Below are positions 1 through 7,406 of a stretch of DNA of 10,919 bases, one piece after another. How positions within the stretch are numbered: the stretch's first letter is position 1; each line of letters opens with the position of its first letter. The translations under genes and the position numbers were made by a program. Origin of the DNA: CAMPJU01 sp046566095 (GTDB taxonomy: Bacteria > Pseudomonadota > Gammaproteobacteria > Xanthomonadales > Xanthomonadaceae); the NCBI GenBank assembly GCA_046566095.1, contig JBKHXI010000125.1, forward strand, positions 1 through 10,919, read 5' to 3'. A model generated the notes under the pieces. That model did not search any database, was not told the DNA's origin, and saw only the letters and a list, made by a program, of their open reading frames with translations.

Positions 1-189
1 ATGATCGCGCTGGCGCAATGGGGCATCATCGCCGCGCAGCTGGGCGCGATGCTGGGCCTGGACCCGCTGGCCTCGGCGCTGCGGCTCGGCCCTTCGCTGG
101 CATGGACGCTGGCGCAGCTCGCCAACCAGCCCGGCGACCTGCTGTGGCTCGGGGCGGGCCTGGCGCTGGCGGTGCTGGCCGCGCGCTGA
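1..189 (+). CDS. Short hydrophobic protein or C-terminal tail of a membrane protein, unidentified
   Basis: The reading frame opens with ATG at the first base of the window and ends at TGA 187-189, giving 62 residues. I do not recognise it. It is rich in Leu and Ala, with one hydrophobic stretch at about residues 3-19 and a second at about 48-60 near the C-terminus, which suggests one or two membrane segments. Because the frame begins at the window edge, it may be the end of a longer gene, with the ATG an internal methionine. It converges on pntB with only 19 bases between the two stop codons. The high G/C third position fits a real gene, but in DNA this GC-rich that is weak evidence. Confidence 0.45.
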   Translation: MIALAQWGIIAAQLGAMLGLDPLASALRLGPSLAWTLAQLANQPGDLLWLGAGLALAVLAAR

Positions 190-208
190 GGTCCGGCCGG
201 CGCCGGGC

Positions 209-1602
<1,394 letters not shown>

Positions 1603-1606
<4 letters not shown>

Positions 1607-1944
1607 GCGCCGCCCGCCGTGCCGCCGGCGGACCTGTCCGCGCCGGGCTTCCTGCTCGACTTGAACATCTCCAGCATGCGCTCGGTCACGACGTAGCCGC
1701 CGGCGGCGTTGCCGGCGCCCATCAGCACCGCGGCGAAGCCGATCGCCTTCTCCAGCGCGGTATCGGCATGCCCGAGCACGATCATGGCGCCGATCAGCAC
1801 GATGCCGTGGATGAAGTTCGAGCCCGACATCAGCGGCGTGTGCAGGATCACCGGCACCCGCGAGATGATCACGTGCCCGGCGATCGCCGCCAGCATGAAG
1901 ATGTAGAGCACGGTGAAGGCGTGCTGCGCGAACCCGTCGATCAT
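1603..1944 (-). CDS. pntAB: NAD(P) transhydrogenase subunit alpha part 2 (membrane part)
   Basis: This 113-residue membrane protein is the second alpha piece of the three-part proton-translocating transhydrogenase found in many proteobacteria. It supplies membrane helices of domain II. The sequence shows about three hydrophobic segments (about residues 8-27, 46-58 and 66-83) and the family-typical stretch VPVILHTPLMSGSNFIHGIV at about 30-49. The last 20 residues are a Gly/Ala-rich hydrophilic tail. A good ribosome-binding site (GGGGGAG) lies six bases before the ATG. Its last four bases overlap pntB. The partner gene pntAA would normally lie directly upstream, but here it is about 1.6 kb away beyond an opposite-strand cassette, so this gene probably depends on its own promoter. 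Confidence 0.95.
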
Positions 1945-1970
1945 GCGAACTCCCCCGCGGTGCCCCCGGC

Positions 1971-1976
1971 ATCATA
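1971..1976 (-). promoter_or_regulatory. Candidate -10 box for pntAB-pntB
   Basis: On the minus strand this reads TATGAT, five of six matches to the sigma-70 -10 consensus and rare in such GC-rich DNA. It would place a transcript start near 1964 and leave a leader of about 20 bases carrying the GGGGGAG ribosome-binding site. I see no convincing -35 box at 16-18 bases upstream. A local promoter makes sense because pntAB is separated from pntAA by genes on the other strand. Confidence 0.5.
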
Positions 1977-1994
1977 ACGAGCCCTGAACGCCGC

Positions 1995-2019
1995 CGGGCC
2001 GCGGTCAACCGCCGGCCCG
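1995..2019. repeat. Imperfect inverted repeat in the divergent pntAB / sigma-factor promoter region
   Basis: The left arm (11 bases, CGGGCCGCGGT) is followed by CA and then by its complement interrupted by one extra C at about 2013. It lies in the 116-base gap between the divergent starts of pntAB and the sigma gene, about 20 bases upstream of the pntAB -10 candidate. It could be an operator or an RNA hairpin in the sigma-gene leader. In sequence of this GC content, short GC-only inverted repeats also arise by chance. Confidence 0.3.
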
Positions 2020-2060
2020 CCGCCGCGTTCACGATAGGCGGCAGCGCAGCGGCGGTGGGC

Positions 2061-2711
2061 ATGGGCAACGGGACGATGGCGCCGGACGGGATACCCGCAT
2101 CGCCCGCAGCGGCCGGCGCGGCGGCCCTGCGCGAGCCCGTGGACCCCGACCGGGCGGCGGCGCCGGCCCGCGCCGCCACCGGCGCCGGCGTGCAACGGCC
2201 CGCGGCGGACATCGAGGCCTTCCTGGCCGGGATCGCCACCCGCGCCTACCGCTTCGCCGAGCTGGGCCTGCGCCACCGCGAGGACGCGCGCGACGCGGTC
2301 CAGGACGCGATGCTGCGCCTGCTCGACTATCGCGCGCGGCCGCCGCAGGAGTGGACCGCCCTGTTCTGGCGGATCCTGCGCAGCCGCATGGTCGACATCC
2401 GGCGCCGGCGGCTGGTGCGGCTGCGCTGGCTGCGCGAGGACGATGGCGGGCTGCCGGCCTGGGACGAGGCCGCGGCCGATCCGGCGCCCGGCCCGGCGCG
2501 CACCGAGCAGGCCCGGCAGGCCTGGCTGCGACTGTCGGCGGCGCTGGCGGCGCTGCCCCGGCGCCAGCGCGAAGCCTTCGTGCTGCGCGTGCTGGAGGGG
2601 CTGGACGTCGCCGCGGCCGCATCGGCGATGGGTTGCAGCGCCGGCGCGGTCAAGACCCACCTGTTCCGTGCCCGCGAGGCCCTGCAACGGCACCTGGAGG
2701 AGTTCCGATGA
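2061..2711 (+). CDS. ECF-like sigma-70 family RNA polymerase sigma factor
   Basis: This small sigma-70 family factor would direct RNA polymerase to a specific set of promoters. A sigma-2 region lies at about residues 50-115, with the core-binding pattern REDARDAVQDAMLRLLDY and the basic stretch RSRMVDIRRRR. A sigma-4 region lies at about 150-212: LPRRQREAFVLRVLEGLDVAA, then the helix-turn-helix CSAGAVKTHLFRAREAL. No sigma-3 region is visible, as expected of ECF-type factors. The first 48 or so residues are an Ala/Pro-rich tract unlike the family, so the true start is uncertain: GTG 2055, ATG 2061, ATG 2076 and GTG 2190 are all in frame, and none has a strong ribosome-binding site. GTG 2190 would give a conventional length of about 173 residues. 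The stop overlaps the next start (ATGA, 2708-2711). I see no ECF-type GGAAC motif upstream, so autoregulation is not supported. Confidence 0.88.
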   Translation: MGNGTMAPDGIPASPAAAGAAALREPVDPDRAAAPARAATGAGVQRPAADIEAFLAGIATRAYRFAELGLRHREDARDAVQDAMLRLLDYRARPPQEWTALFWRILRSRMVDIRRRRLVRLRWLREDDGGLPAWDEAAADPAPGPARTEQARQAWLRLSAALAALPRRQREAFVLRVLEGLDVAAAASAMGCSAGAVKTHLFRAREALQRHLEEFR

Positions 2712-3067
2712 ACGATCCCCGCGACCCGGCCGGCGACGCCCTCGACCAGGCCGCGATCCGCGCCTGGCAGGCCGCGCTGGCGCATGTCCCGCCCGGCCTC
2801 CGCCGGCAGCTGCGGCCGCGCGCCGCGCCGCGGGCCGCGCCGGCGCCGGCGCTGGGCTGGTCGCTGGCGGCGGCCTGCGCCGTCGCCGCGCTCGCGCTCG
2901 GCCTGCACCTGCAGCGCGCGCCGCCCTCCCCAGCCGCCTCCGTCGCCGCGGCCCCCGCCCCCGCCGGTGGCGAAGAGGCCGCCAGCGCCTGGGCCGCGCT
3001 CGACCAGGCCCCCGACTTCTACCTCTGGCTGGCGTCGGCCGACACCGCCGCCCTGGAACTGGAATAA
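2708..3067 (+). CDS. Small single-pass membrane protein, DUF3619-like; candidate anti-sigma factor
   Basis: This is a 119-residue protein whose start overlaps the sigma-factor stop in ATGA, so the two are translationally coupled. The N-terminal 48 residues are hydrophilic and probably cytoplasmic (RAWQAALAHVPPGLRRQL). They are followed by a clear hydrophobic segment at about 49-67, an Ala/Pro-rich linker, and a conserved-looking end, LDQAPDFYLWLASADTAALE, at about 99-118. In related proteobacteria, as I recall, a sigma factor is followed by a short one-helix protein (DUF3619 or similar) and then a DUF3106 protein, and this matches in order, size and topology. Sequestration of the sigma factor at the membrane is an inference from position and topology. 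I see no zinc-type HxxxCxxC anti-sigma motif. Confidence 0.8.
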   Translation: MNDPRDPAGDALDQAAIRAWQAALAHVPPGLRRQLRPRAAPRAAPAPALGWSLAAACAVAALALGLHLQRAPPSPAASVAAAPAPAGGEEAASAWAALDQAPDFYLWLASADTAALELE

Positions 3068-3070
3068 GCC

Positions 3071-3505
3071 ATGCCCCCTGCCGACCGCCTCCGTTTCCCG
3101 TTCGTCACGCTCGTCCTGCTCGTCCTGCTGGCGGCGCTTGCGCCGGCCCCGGCGGCCGCTGCCGGCGAGCCGCCGCTGCCGGACTGGGAACAGTTGTCCG
3201 AAGCGCAGCGCGCGCTGCTGGTCGCCCCGATCCGGGAACGCTGGAACGCCGAACCCGAAGCCCGGGCGCGGATGCTGCGCCACGCGCAGCGCTGGCAGCA
3301 GCTCAGCCCCGAGCAGCGGCGCCACGTCTACCACGGCATGAAGCGCTGGTCGCAGCTGAGCCCCGCGCAGCGGGAACGGGCGCGGGCGATCTTCGCCCGG
3401 ATCCGCGCGCTGCCCGAGCCCGAGCGCCGGCAATGGCTCGAGCAATGGCGGCGGATGACCCCGGAGCAGCGCCGCGCCTGGCTGGAGCAGGCGCCGCTGG
3501 AATAG
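3071..3505 (+). CDS. DUF3106 family secreted protein with W-L-S/T-P-x-Q-R repeats
   Basis: This 144-residue protein begins three bases after the preceding stop, so it belongs to the same transcript. It has a typical signal peptide: a basic start, a hydrophobic core at about 11-24, and Ala-rich cleavage near 29-32. The mature part is predicted helical and carries a repeated pattern of Trp followed by Leu/Met, Ser/Thr, Pro or similar, then Gln-Arg: WEQLSEAQR (39), WQQLSPEQRR (75), WSQLSPAQRER (93) and WRRMTPEQRR (126). This is characteristic of DUF3106, a family without an established function. The LSPEQR motif resembles the LTxxQ motifs of CpxP/Spy-type periplasmic proteins, so an envelope-sensing or chaperone role is possible; that link is inference. 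Confidence 0.85.
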   Translation: MPPADRLRFPFVTLVLLVLLAALAPAPAAAAGEPPLPDWEQLSEAQRALLVAPIRERWNAEPEARARMLRHAQRWQQLSPEQRRHVYHGMKRWSQLSPAQRERARAIFARIRALPEPERRQWLEQWRRMTPEQRRAWLEQAPLE

Positions 3506-3507
3506 CG

Positions 3508-3524
3508 CCGGCCGCACAGGCCGG
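3508..3524 (+). terminator. Hairpin just after the DUF3106 stop codon
   Basis: A perfect six-base stem (CCGGCC / GGCCGG) with a five-base loop starts three bases after the DUF3106 stop. No T-run follows on the plus strand, so it is at best a weak intrinsic terminator or an mRNA 3' end stabiliser. It lies in the 63-base convergent gap between DUF3106 and pntAA, where termination would limit antisense transcription into pntAA. Confidence 0.3.
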
Positions 3525-3568
3525 AACCCGCGTCCGCGCAAGGCGCCGCGACCGTGCCCTGCGCCGGC

Positions 3569-4720
3569 TCAGCCCGCGGCGGCCGCCCGCGCCCGGGCGT
3601 CCTCGCGTTCGGGCCAGACCGTCCGCGCCAGCAGTTCGTCGTCCCAGTCGAAGGCGAGCCCGCCCTCGCGCAGCAGCAGCTGCATGAAATTGAACACGTT
3701 GCGCGCGAACATCTCGCTGGCGTGGACCGCGCCCATCGATGCCAGCCCGAGCGGGCCGGCCACGACCACGCCGCCGGCATCGACTTCCTCGCCGGGGCGG
3801 GTCAGCTCGCAGTTGCCGCCGGATTCGGCGGCAAGGTCGACGATCACGCTGCCCGGCTTCATGCCCGCGACCATGCCGGCGCTGACGATCCGCGGCGCCG
3901 GCCGTCCCGGCACGGCGGCGGTGCACACCAGCACGTCGACGCCGCGCAGGTGCGCGCCAAGCCGGCGCTGCTGTTCGGCGCGCTCCTCCTCGGTCAAGGC
4001 GCGCGCGTAGCCGCCCTCGCCCGCCACGCTCACGCCCAGGTCGAGGAAGCGCGCGCCGAGCGATTCGATCTGCTCGCGCGTCTCCGGCCGCACATCGAAG
4101 CCCTCGACCTGCGCCCCCAGGCGCCGGGCGGTGGCGATGGCCTGCAGCCCGGCCACGCCCGCCCCGACCACCAGCACCTTCGACGGACGGATGGTGCCGG
4201 CGGCCGTGGTCAGCATCGGGAAGAACCGCGGCGCCAGGGTGGCGGCGATCAGCACCGCCTTGTAGCCGGCCATGCCGGCCTGCGAACTGAGCACGTCCAT
4301 CGCCTGGGCGCGGGTGGTGCGCGGCAGCCGCTGCAGCGGGAATGCGACGAGCCGCTTCGCCGCGATCGCCTGCGCCAGCGCCGGGTCGTCGGTGGCGAAC
4401 TGCCCGACCAGGGCCGCGCCTTCGCGCACCCCGGCCAGCGCCTCGATCGCCGGGCCGCGCACGCACAGCACCGCCGCCGCGTCGCGATACGCCTCGGCCG
4501 CGTCCGCGGCCAGCCGGGCGCCGGCCTCGCGGTAGGCCTCGTCGCCGAAGTGGGCGCCGCGCCCGGCGCCGCGCTCGACCCGGACCGTCGCACCGAGCGC
4601 GGCCAGCTTGCGGCAGGTCTCCGGCGTCGCCGCCACCCGCCGCTCCCCCGATGCGCGCTCGCACGCGACCGCGACCACCAGTTCCGCGCCCGGTGCCGCT
4701 GCTTCGCCCTGTCCGCCCAT
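3569..4720 (-). CDS. pntAA: NAD(P) transhydrogenase subunit alpha part 1 (NAD-binding)
   Basis: This 383-residue soluble protein is domain I of the proton-translocating transhydrogenase and binds NAD(H) on the cytoplasmic side. Family signatures are GERRVAATP at 25-33, the motif QAMDVLSSQAGMAGYKAVL at about 139-157, and the Rossmann dinucleotide loop GAGVAGLQAI at 186-195, with the adenosine-ribose acid probably Asp209 in GFDVR. PAPRIVSAGMVAGMKPGSV and the MFARNVFNFMQLLL end region are also typical. It has no membrane segments, as expected when the membrane part is a separate gene. GGGAAGG sits just before the ATG (2-3 bases, rather close). Its usual partners pntAB and pntB lie downstream on the same strand but beyond a plus-strand three-gene cassette, which is unusual for this operon. 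Confidence 0.96.
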   Translation of the reverse strand: MGGQGEAAAPGAELVVAVACERASGERRVAATPETCRKLAALGATVRVERGAGRGAHFGDEAYREAGARLAADAAEAYRDAAAVLCVRGPAIEALAGVREGAALVGQFATDDPALAQAIAAKRLVAFPLQRLPRTTRAQAMDVLSSQAGMAGYKAVLIAATLAPRFFPMLTTAAGTIRPSKVLVVGAGVAGLQAIATARRLGAQVEGFDVRPETREQIESLGARFLDLGVSVAGEGGYARALTEEERAEQQRRLGAHLRGVDVLVCTAAVPGRPAPRIVSAGMVAGMKPGSVIVDLAAESGGNCELTRPGEEVDAGGVVVAGPLGLASMGAVHASEMFARNVFNFMQLLLREGGLAFDWDDELLARTVWPEREDARARAAAAG

Positions 4721-4753
4721 TGCCTTCCCGCCCGTGTGCCGAGTCCTGCCGGC

Positions 4754-4759
4754 ATCCTA
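4754..4759 (-). promoter_or_regulatory. Candidate -10 box for pntAA
   Basis: On the minus strand this reads TAGGAT, four of six matches to the -10 consensus, in the context GCTAGGATGCC. A start near 4747 would give a leader of about 27 bases before pntAA. No clear -35 box is seen. It supports pntAA being transcribed separately from DUF1631 upstream. Confidence 0.4.
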
Positions 4760-4862
4760 GCCCAGCGCGGCTGGTTCCCTGCCAGCCCGGAGCGTTGCAC
4801 CGGCATGGGGGCACCGTGCCTGCCGGGCAGGGGATCGCGCAGCAGCGGACAGGAAAGGAAGT

Positions 4863-4887
4863 GCCCGCCGCGCGGAACGCGGCGGGC
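4863..4887 (-). terminator. Strong hairpin, probable terminator of the DUF1631 gene
   Basis: A perfect ten-base stem (GCCCGCCGCG with CGCGGCGGGC) encloses a five-base loop, about 80 bases past the DUF1631 stop codon. On the minus strand it is followed by the pyrimidine-rich run ACTTCCTTTCC, a degenerate U-tract. The plus-strand side has no T-run, so the orientation fits ending DUF1631 transcription before the pntAA promoter. The rest of the 246-base gap shows only this hairpin, a smaller one near 4819-4831 and the pntAA -10 candidate. Confidence 0.55.
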
Positions 4888-4966
4888 CAAGCGAGAGAAG
4901 ACGACGATGCCGGCGATCGCGACTTCGCGCCGCCGATCCCTTGTTCGGCCCGGTCCGGCAGCCGGG

Positions 4967-7174
4967 TCAGTTCTCCCCGACCGCCCTGCCGAGCCGGCCT
5001 TCGAGGTGGCGCAACGCCTCGTCGAACGGCGCCTGCGCGCTGTCGACCAGCAACCGGTTCTCCCTGGCCAGCGCGGCCAGCTGTTCGGCCGAGGCCACCA
5101 GCACCCGCATGCCGCGGCGGTTGACCAGCAGGAAGCGCGCAGTCAGCGGGCTGATCCAGGCGACCTTGGCCGAGGTCGCGTCGCCCTGCAGGTCGAACAG
5201 CCGCAGCCAGTCGCCCGGCGCGAGCCGGCGCATGCGCTGGGCGACCTCCGGGTCGAAGTCCAGGCCGTCGTTGCCGCCGGCCAGCTGCAGGCGCGCGCTC
5301 TCGCCGTCCTCGTCGGCCAGCTGCGGCGGCGGCACGTGGCGGATCTCGCGCGGCAGGTCCGGCTGCGCCAGTGCGGCCACCAGCCCGGCCAGCCATTCGC
5401 GCGCCGCGTCCTCGTCCAGGCCGGAACTGGCCAGGCATTCGGTGATCGCCGGCTGCAGCGCGATCAGGCGGTCGGCGACCGCCGCGCCGCTGCCCAGGGC
5501 CGCGATCCGGTCGACCTCGACCAGTTCGTCGCCCAGCGCCAGCGCATCGCCGTGGCGCTGCGAACCCAGGCCGTCGCGCAGCAGGGTCTGGACCACGTGG
5601 TGCTGCCAGTGTTCGACCAGGAAGTCGGCCACGGTGGCGGTCACCGGCGTCTGCGCCAGCCGCCGCGACAGCGCGGTCCCGGCCTGCAGCCGCGCCTGCA
5701 TCAGCCGCTCGCGGCCGTGCACGGCCTCCGAGGCGCGGCGCTCGACCACCTCGGCGCGCTGCCGGTGCTGTGCCAGCAGCGCTTCGAGTTCGGCATGGGC
5801 CAGCTCGAAGATCGCCAGGTCCTCCTGGAAGTCGGCCACGATCCTCTGCGCCGCGCCGGCCGCGCGTTCGAGCAGCTCGCGGTCCTGCGGGGTGGCGCCG
5901 TCGTTGCCCTCACAGGCCTCGGTGATCGCGTCCAGCAGCCGGCGCGCGGGGTGCTCGCGCCTGACGAACAGGTCCTCGCCGGCGAGCGCGACCTTCAGGT
6001 AGGGCACCACCAGCCTTGCGTACAGCCGGCGCGAGCGGTCCAGCAGCCCGTGGGTGCGGAACAGGGATTCGAACAGCAGGCCGATCAGGTCGATGGCGTC
6101 CTCCTCGGCCGGGCCCAGCGCGGTCTGGTCCGGGTCCAGGCCCAGGCGCCGGGCGCCCTCGGTGAGCTGCTCGCGGATCGCATCGGCCAGGCTGCCGGCG
6201 CCGGCCAGGGCGCGTACGTAGGGTTCGGGCGGGTCGCTCTGGACCAGCGAGGCCACGCTCACCACCTCCGCCGGCGCCAGTTCGCGGCGCGGCGGCAGCC
6301 GCCGCTCCGGCGCGCCGTCGGCGGGCACGCCGCCGCCGTTGCCGTGCAGCAGGCCCTCGCGCCAGTTGCGCAGTTTCTCGCGCAGCTTGCCGAAGCGGCC
6401 GCGCGCCGCATCCTCGGCATCGTCGGCGGATGGTGCCGGCTGCGCCTCCGCGCGCTGCTCGGCGGCCTCCGGCCCGGTCGGCGCCTGCTCCGGCGCGGCG
6501 GGCGTTTCCGGCGCGCGCGGGCTGGGGATGTCGCGGATGCCGTAGCCGGCGGCGGCCAGCAGCGTGTTCATCCGGCCGTACAGGTCGCCCAGCACCTTGC
6601 CCAGTTCCTGCTCGTACTGGCGGAACAGCAGCGGCCGCAGCGAATCGGGGATTTCGGCGTCGCGGAAGGTCTCGATGAAGGCGCCCGCCAGCCGCGCGGC
6701 GCCGATCGGGTTGCCGGCCTGCGGCTGGTCCAGCGCCGCCGCCAGCGCCTCGAGCCTGCCGTCGAGCATCTGCAGCGGCCGCTCGTAACGCTTGCCGATC
6801 GACTCGGCGAGCCGCTGTCCGGCCAGGTGGTAGTCCAGCTGCGCTTCCTCGACCAGGCCCAGCGGCACGCTCGGCCTGCGCAGGGTCGCCGGCAACGCGC
6901 GGAATTCGTCGAAGCCCTGCGCGATCAGCTGCCGGAAGCGCATCACGTAGGCCGCGTTGCGCTGGCGCAGCGCCAGCAGCGCGGCGTGTTCGGTGCGCCG
7001 CGCGCCGGGCAGGCCGGCGCGTTGCGCCGAGTCGTGCAGCGCGTCCTCGATCGGCCGGTACAGGCCGCTGGGCACGCCGCCGAGCTGCTCGACTGCGGTA
7101 CGCTTCATCTCGTCCAGCACGCGCACCGGATCCTGGCGCGTGGCGTGGGCGATGCCGAGAGAATGAGATGCCAC
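4967..7174 (-). CDS. DUF1631 domain protein
   Basis: This large, probably cytoplasmic protein (735 residues) belongs to the DUF1631 family of Gammaproteobacteria, some members of which carry the misleading name thymidine phosphorylase. Its function is not established. It is mostly helical, with a Pro/Ala/Glu-rich low-complexity linker at about 240-290 separating an N-terminal helical part from the main body. The C-terminal part from about 651 (LAPGDWLRLFDLQGD, KVAWISPLTARFLLVNRRGM) looks like a small beta-barrel of PilZ-like type. The start chosen is GTG at 7174, with AGGGGGT about eight bases upstream; the frame runs on to a TTG at 7249, but those 25 residues (Arg/Cys-rich) are unlike the family. 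An internal ATG at codon 24 is a later alternative. No membrane segments or signal peptide are seen. Confidence 0.88.
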   Translation of the reverse strand: MASHSLGIAHATRQDPVRVLDEMKRTAVEQLGGVPSGLYRPIEDALHDSAQRAGLPGARRTEHAALLALRQRNAAYVMRFRQLIAQGFDEFRALPATLRRPSVPLGLVEEAQLDYHLAGQRLAESIGKRYERPLQMLDGRLEALAAALDQPQAGNPIGAARLAGAFIETFRDAEIPDSLRPLLFRQYEQELGKVLGDLYGRMNTLLAAAGYGIRDIPSPRAPETPAAPEQAPTGPEAAEQRAEAQPAPSADDAEDAARGRFGKLREKLRNWREGLLHGNGGGVPADGAPERRLPPRRELAPAEVVSVASLVQSDPPEPYVRALAGAGSLADAIREQLTEGARRLGLDPDQTALGPAEEDAIDLIGLLFESLFRTHGLLDRSRRLYARLVVPYLKVALAGEDLFVRREHPARRLLDAITEACEGNDGATPQDRELLERAAGAAQRIVADFQEDLAIFELAHAELEALLAQHRQRAEVVERRASEAVHGRERLMQARLQAGTALSRRLAQTPVTATVADFLVEHWQHHVVQTLLRDGLGSQRHGDALALGDELVEVDRIAALGSGAAVADRLIALQPAITECLASSGLDEDAAREWLAGLVAALAQPDLPREIRHVPPPQLADEDGESARLQLAGGNDGLDFDPEVAQRMRRLAPGDWLRLFDLQGDATSAKVAWISPLTARFLLVNRRGMRVLVASAEQLAALARENRLLVDSAQAPFDEALRHLEGRLGRAVGEN

Positions 7175-7236
7175 GACCGACCCCCTACGTCCCTGTGCCG
7201 CTGCGACCCGCCGCGGCCGAAAACGACATGGAATGG

Positions 7237-7242
7237 AGCATA
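7237..7242 (-). promoter_or_regulatory. Candidate -10 box for the DUF1631 gene
   Basis: On the minus strand this reads TATGCT, a good match to the -10 consensus (five of six), in a locally less GC-rich stretch of the divergent intergenic region. It would give a transcript start near 7230 and a leader of about 55 bases before GTG 7174. No consensus -35 is seen at the right distance. Confidence 0.4.
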
Positions 7243-7334
7243 GTGGCAAGCAGCGTCAGTTCCTGCGCGGTCGCGCGCATCTGTGAATCAGTTCGCATTC
7301 CGCTGCGGGCTTTCCGTCGGGCGGTCGGGCATTG

Positions 7335-7350
7335 CGTGATGGCCATCACG
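7335..7350. promoter_or_regulatory. Perfect 16-bp palindrome, candidate operator
   Basis: The sequence CGTGATGGCCATCACG equals its own reverse complement over all 16 bases. It contains GTGA-N6-TCAC, the core spacing of CRP/Clp-type sites (consensus TGTGA-N6-TCACA, so the outer bases differ). It lies 57 bases before the chosen nitroreductase start and about 160 before that of DUF1631, between the two divergent genes. Which regulator would bind is not known from sequence alone. Confidence 0.45.
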
Positions 7351-7406
7351 GATTATCCCATGTTCCCGTCAGGGCGAACGCCTTGAACGGCAGCGGACAG
7401 GCCAAC

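Noticed and set aside
198..206. GC palindrome between the first frame and pntB as a terminator
   Set aside because: CCGGCGCCGG is a short palindrome with no loop and no T-run; too likely by chance in this composition.
1607..2239. N-terminal extension of pntB on the minus strand
   Set aside because: It overlaps pntAB, which has clear family motifs in another frame, and the ATGA junction marks the real pntB start.
3554..7243. Very long plus-strand open frame (over 1200 codons) opposite pntAA and DUF1631
   Set aside because: It runs antisense to two well-supported genes; its translation is His/Gln/Arg-rich with no domain motifs, as expected for an opposite-strand shadow in very GC-rich DNA.
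7332..7406. Upstream extension of the nitroreductase to TTG 7332
   Set aside because: It would translate through the 16-bp palindrome and adds residues not typical of the family; the GTG at 7407 has a better ribosome-binding site.
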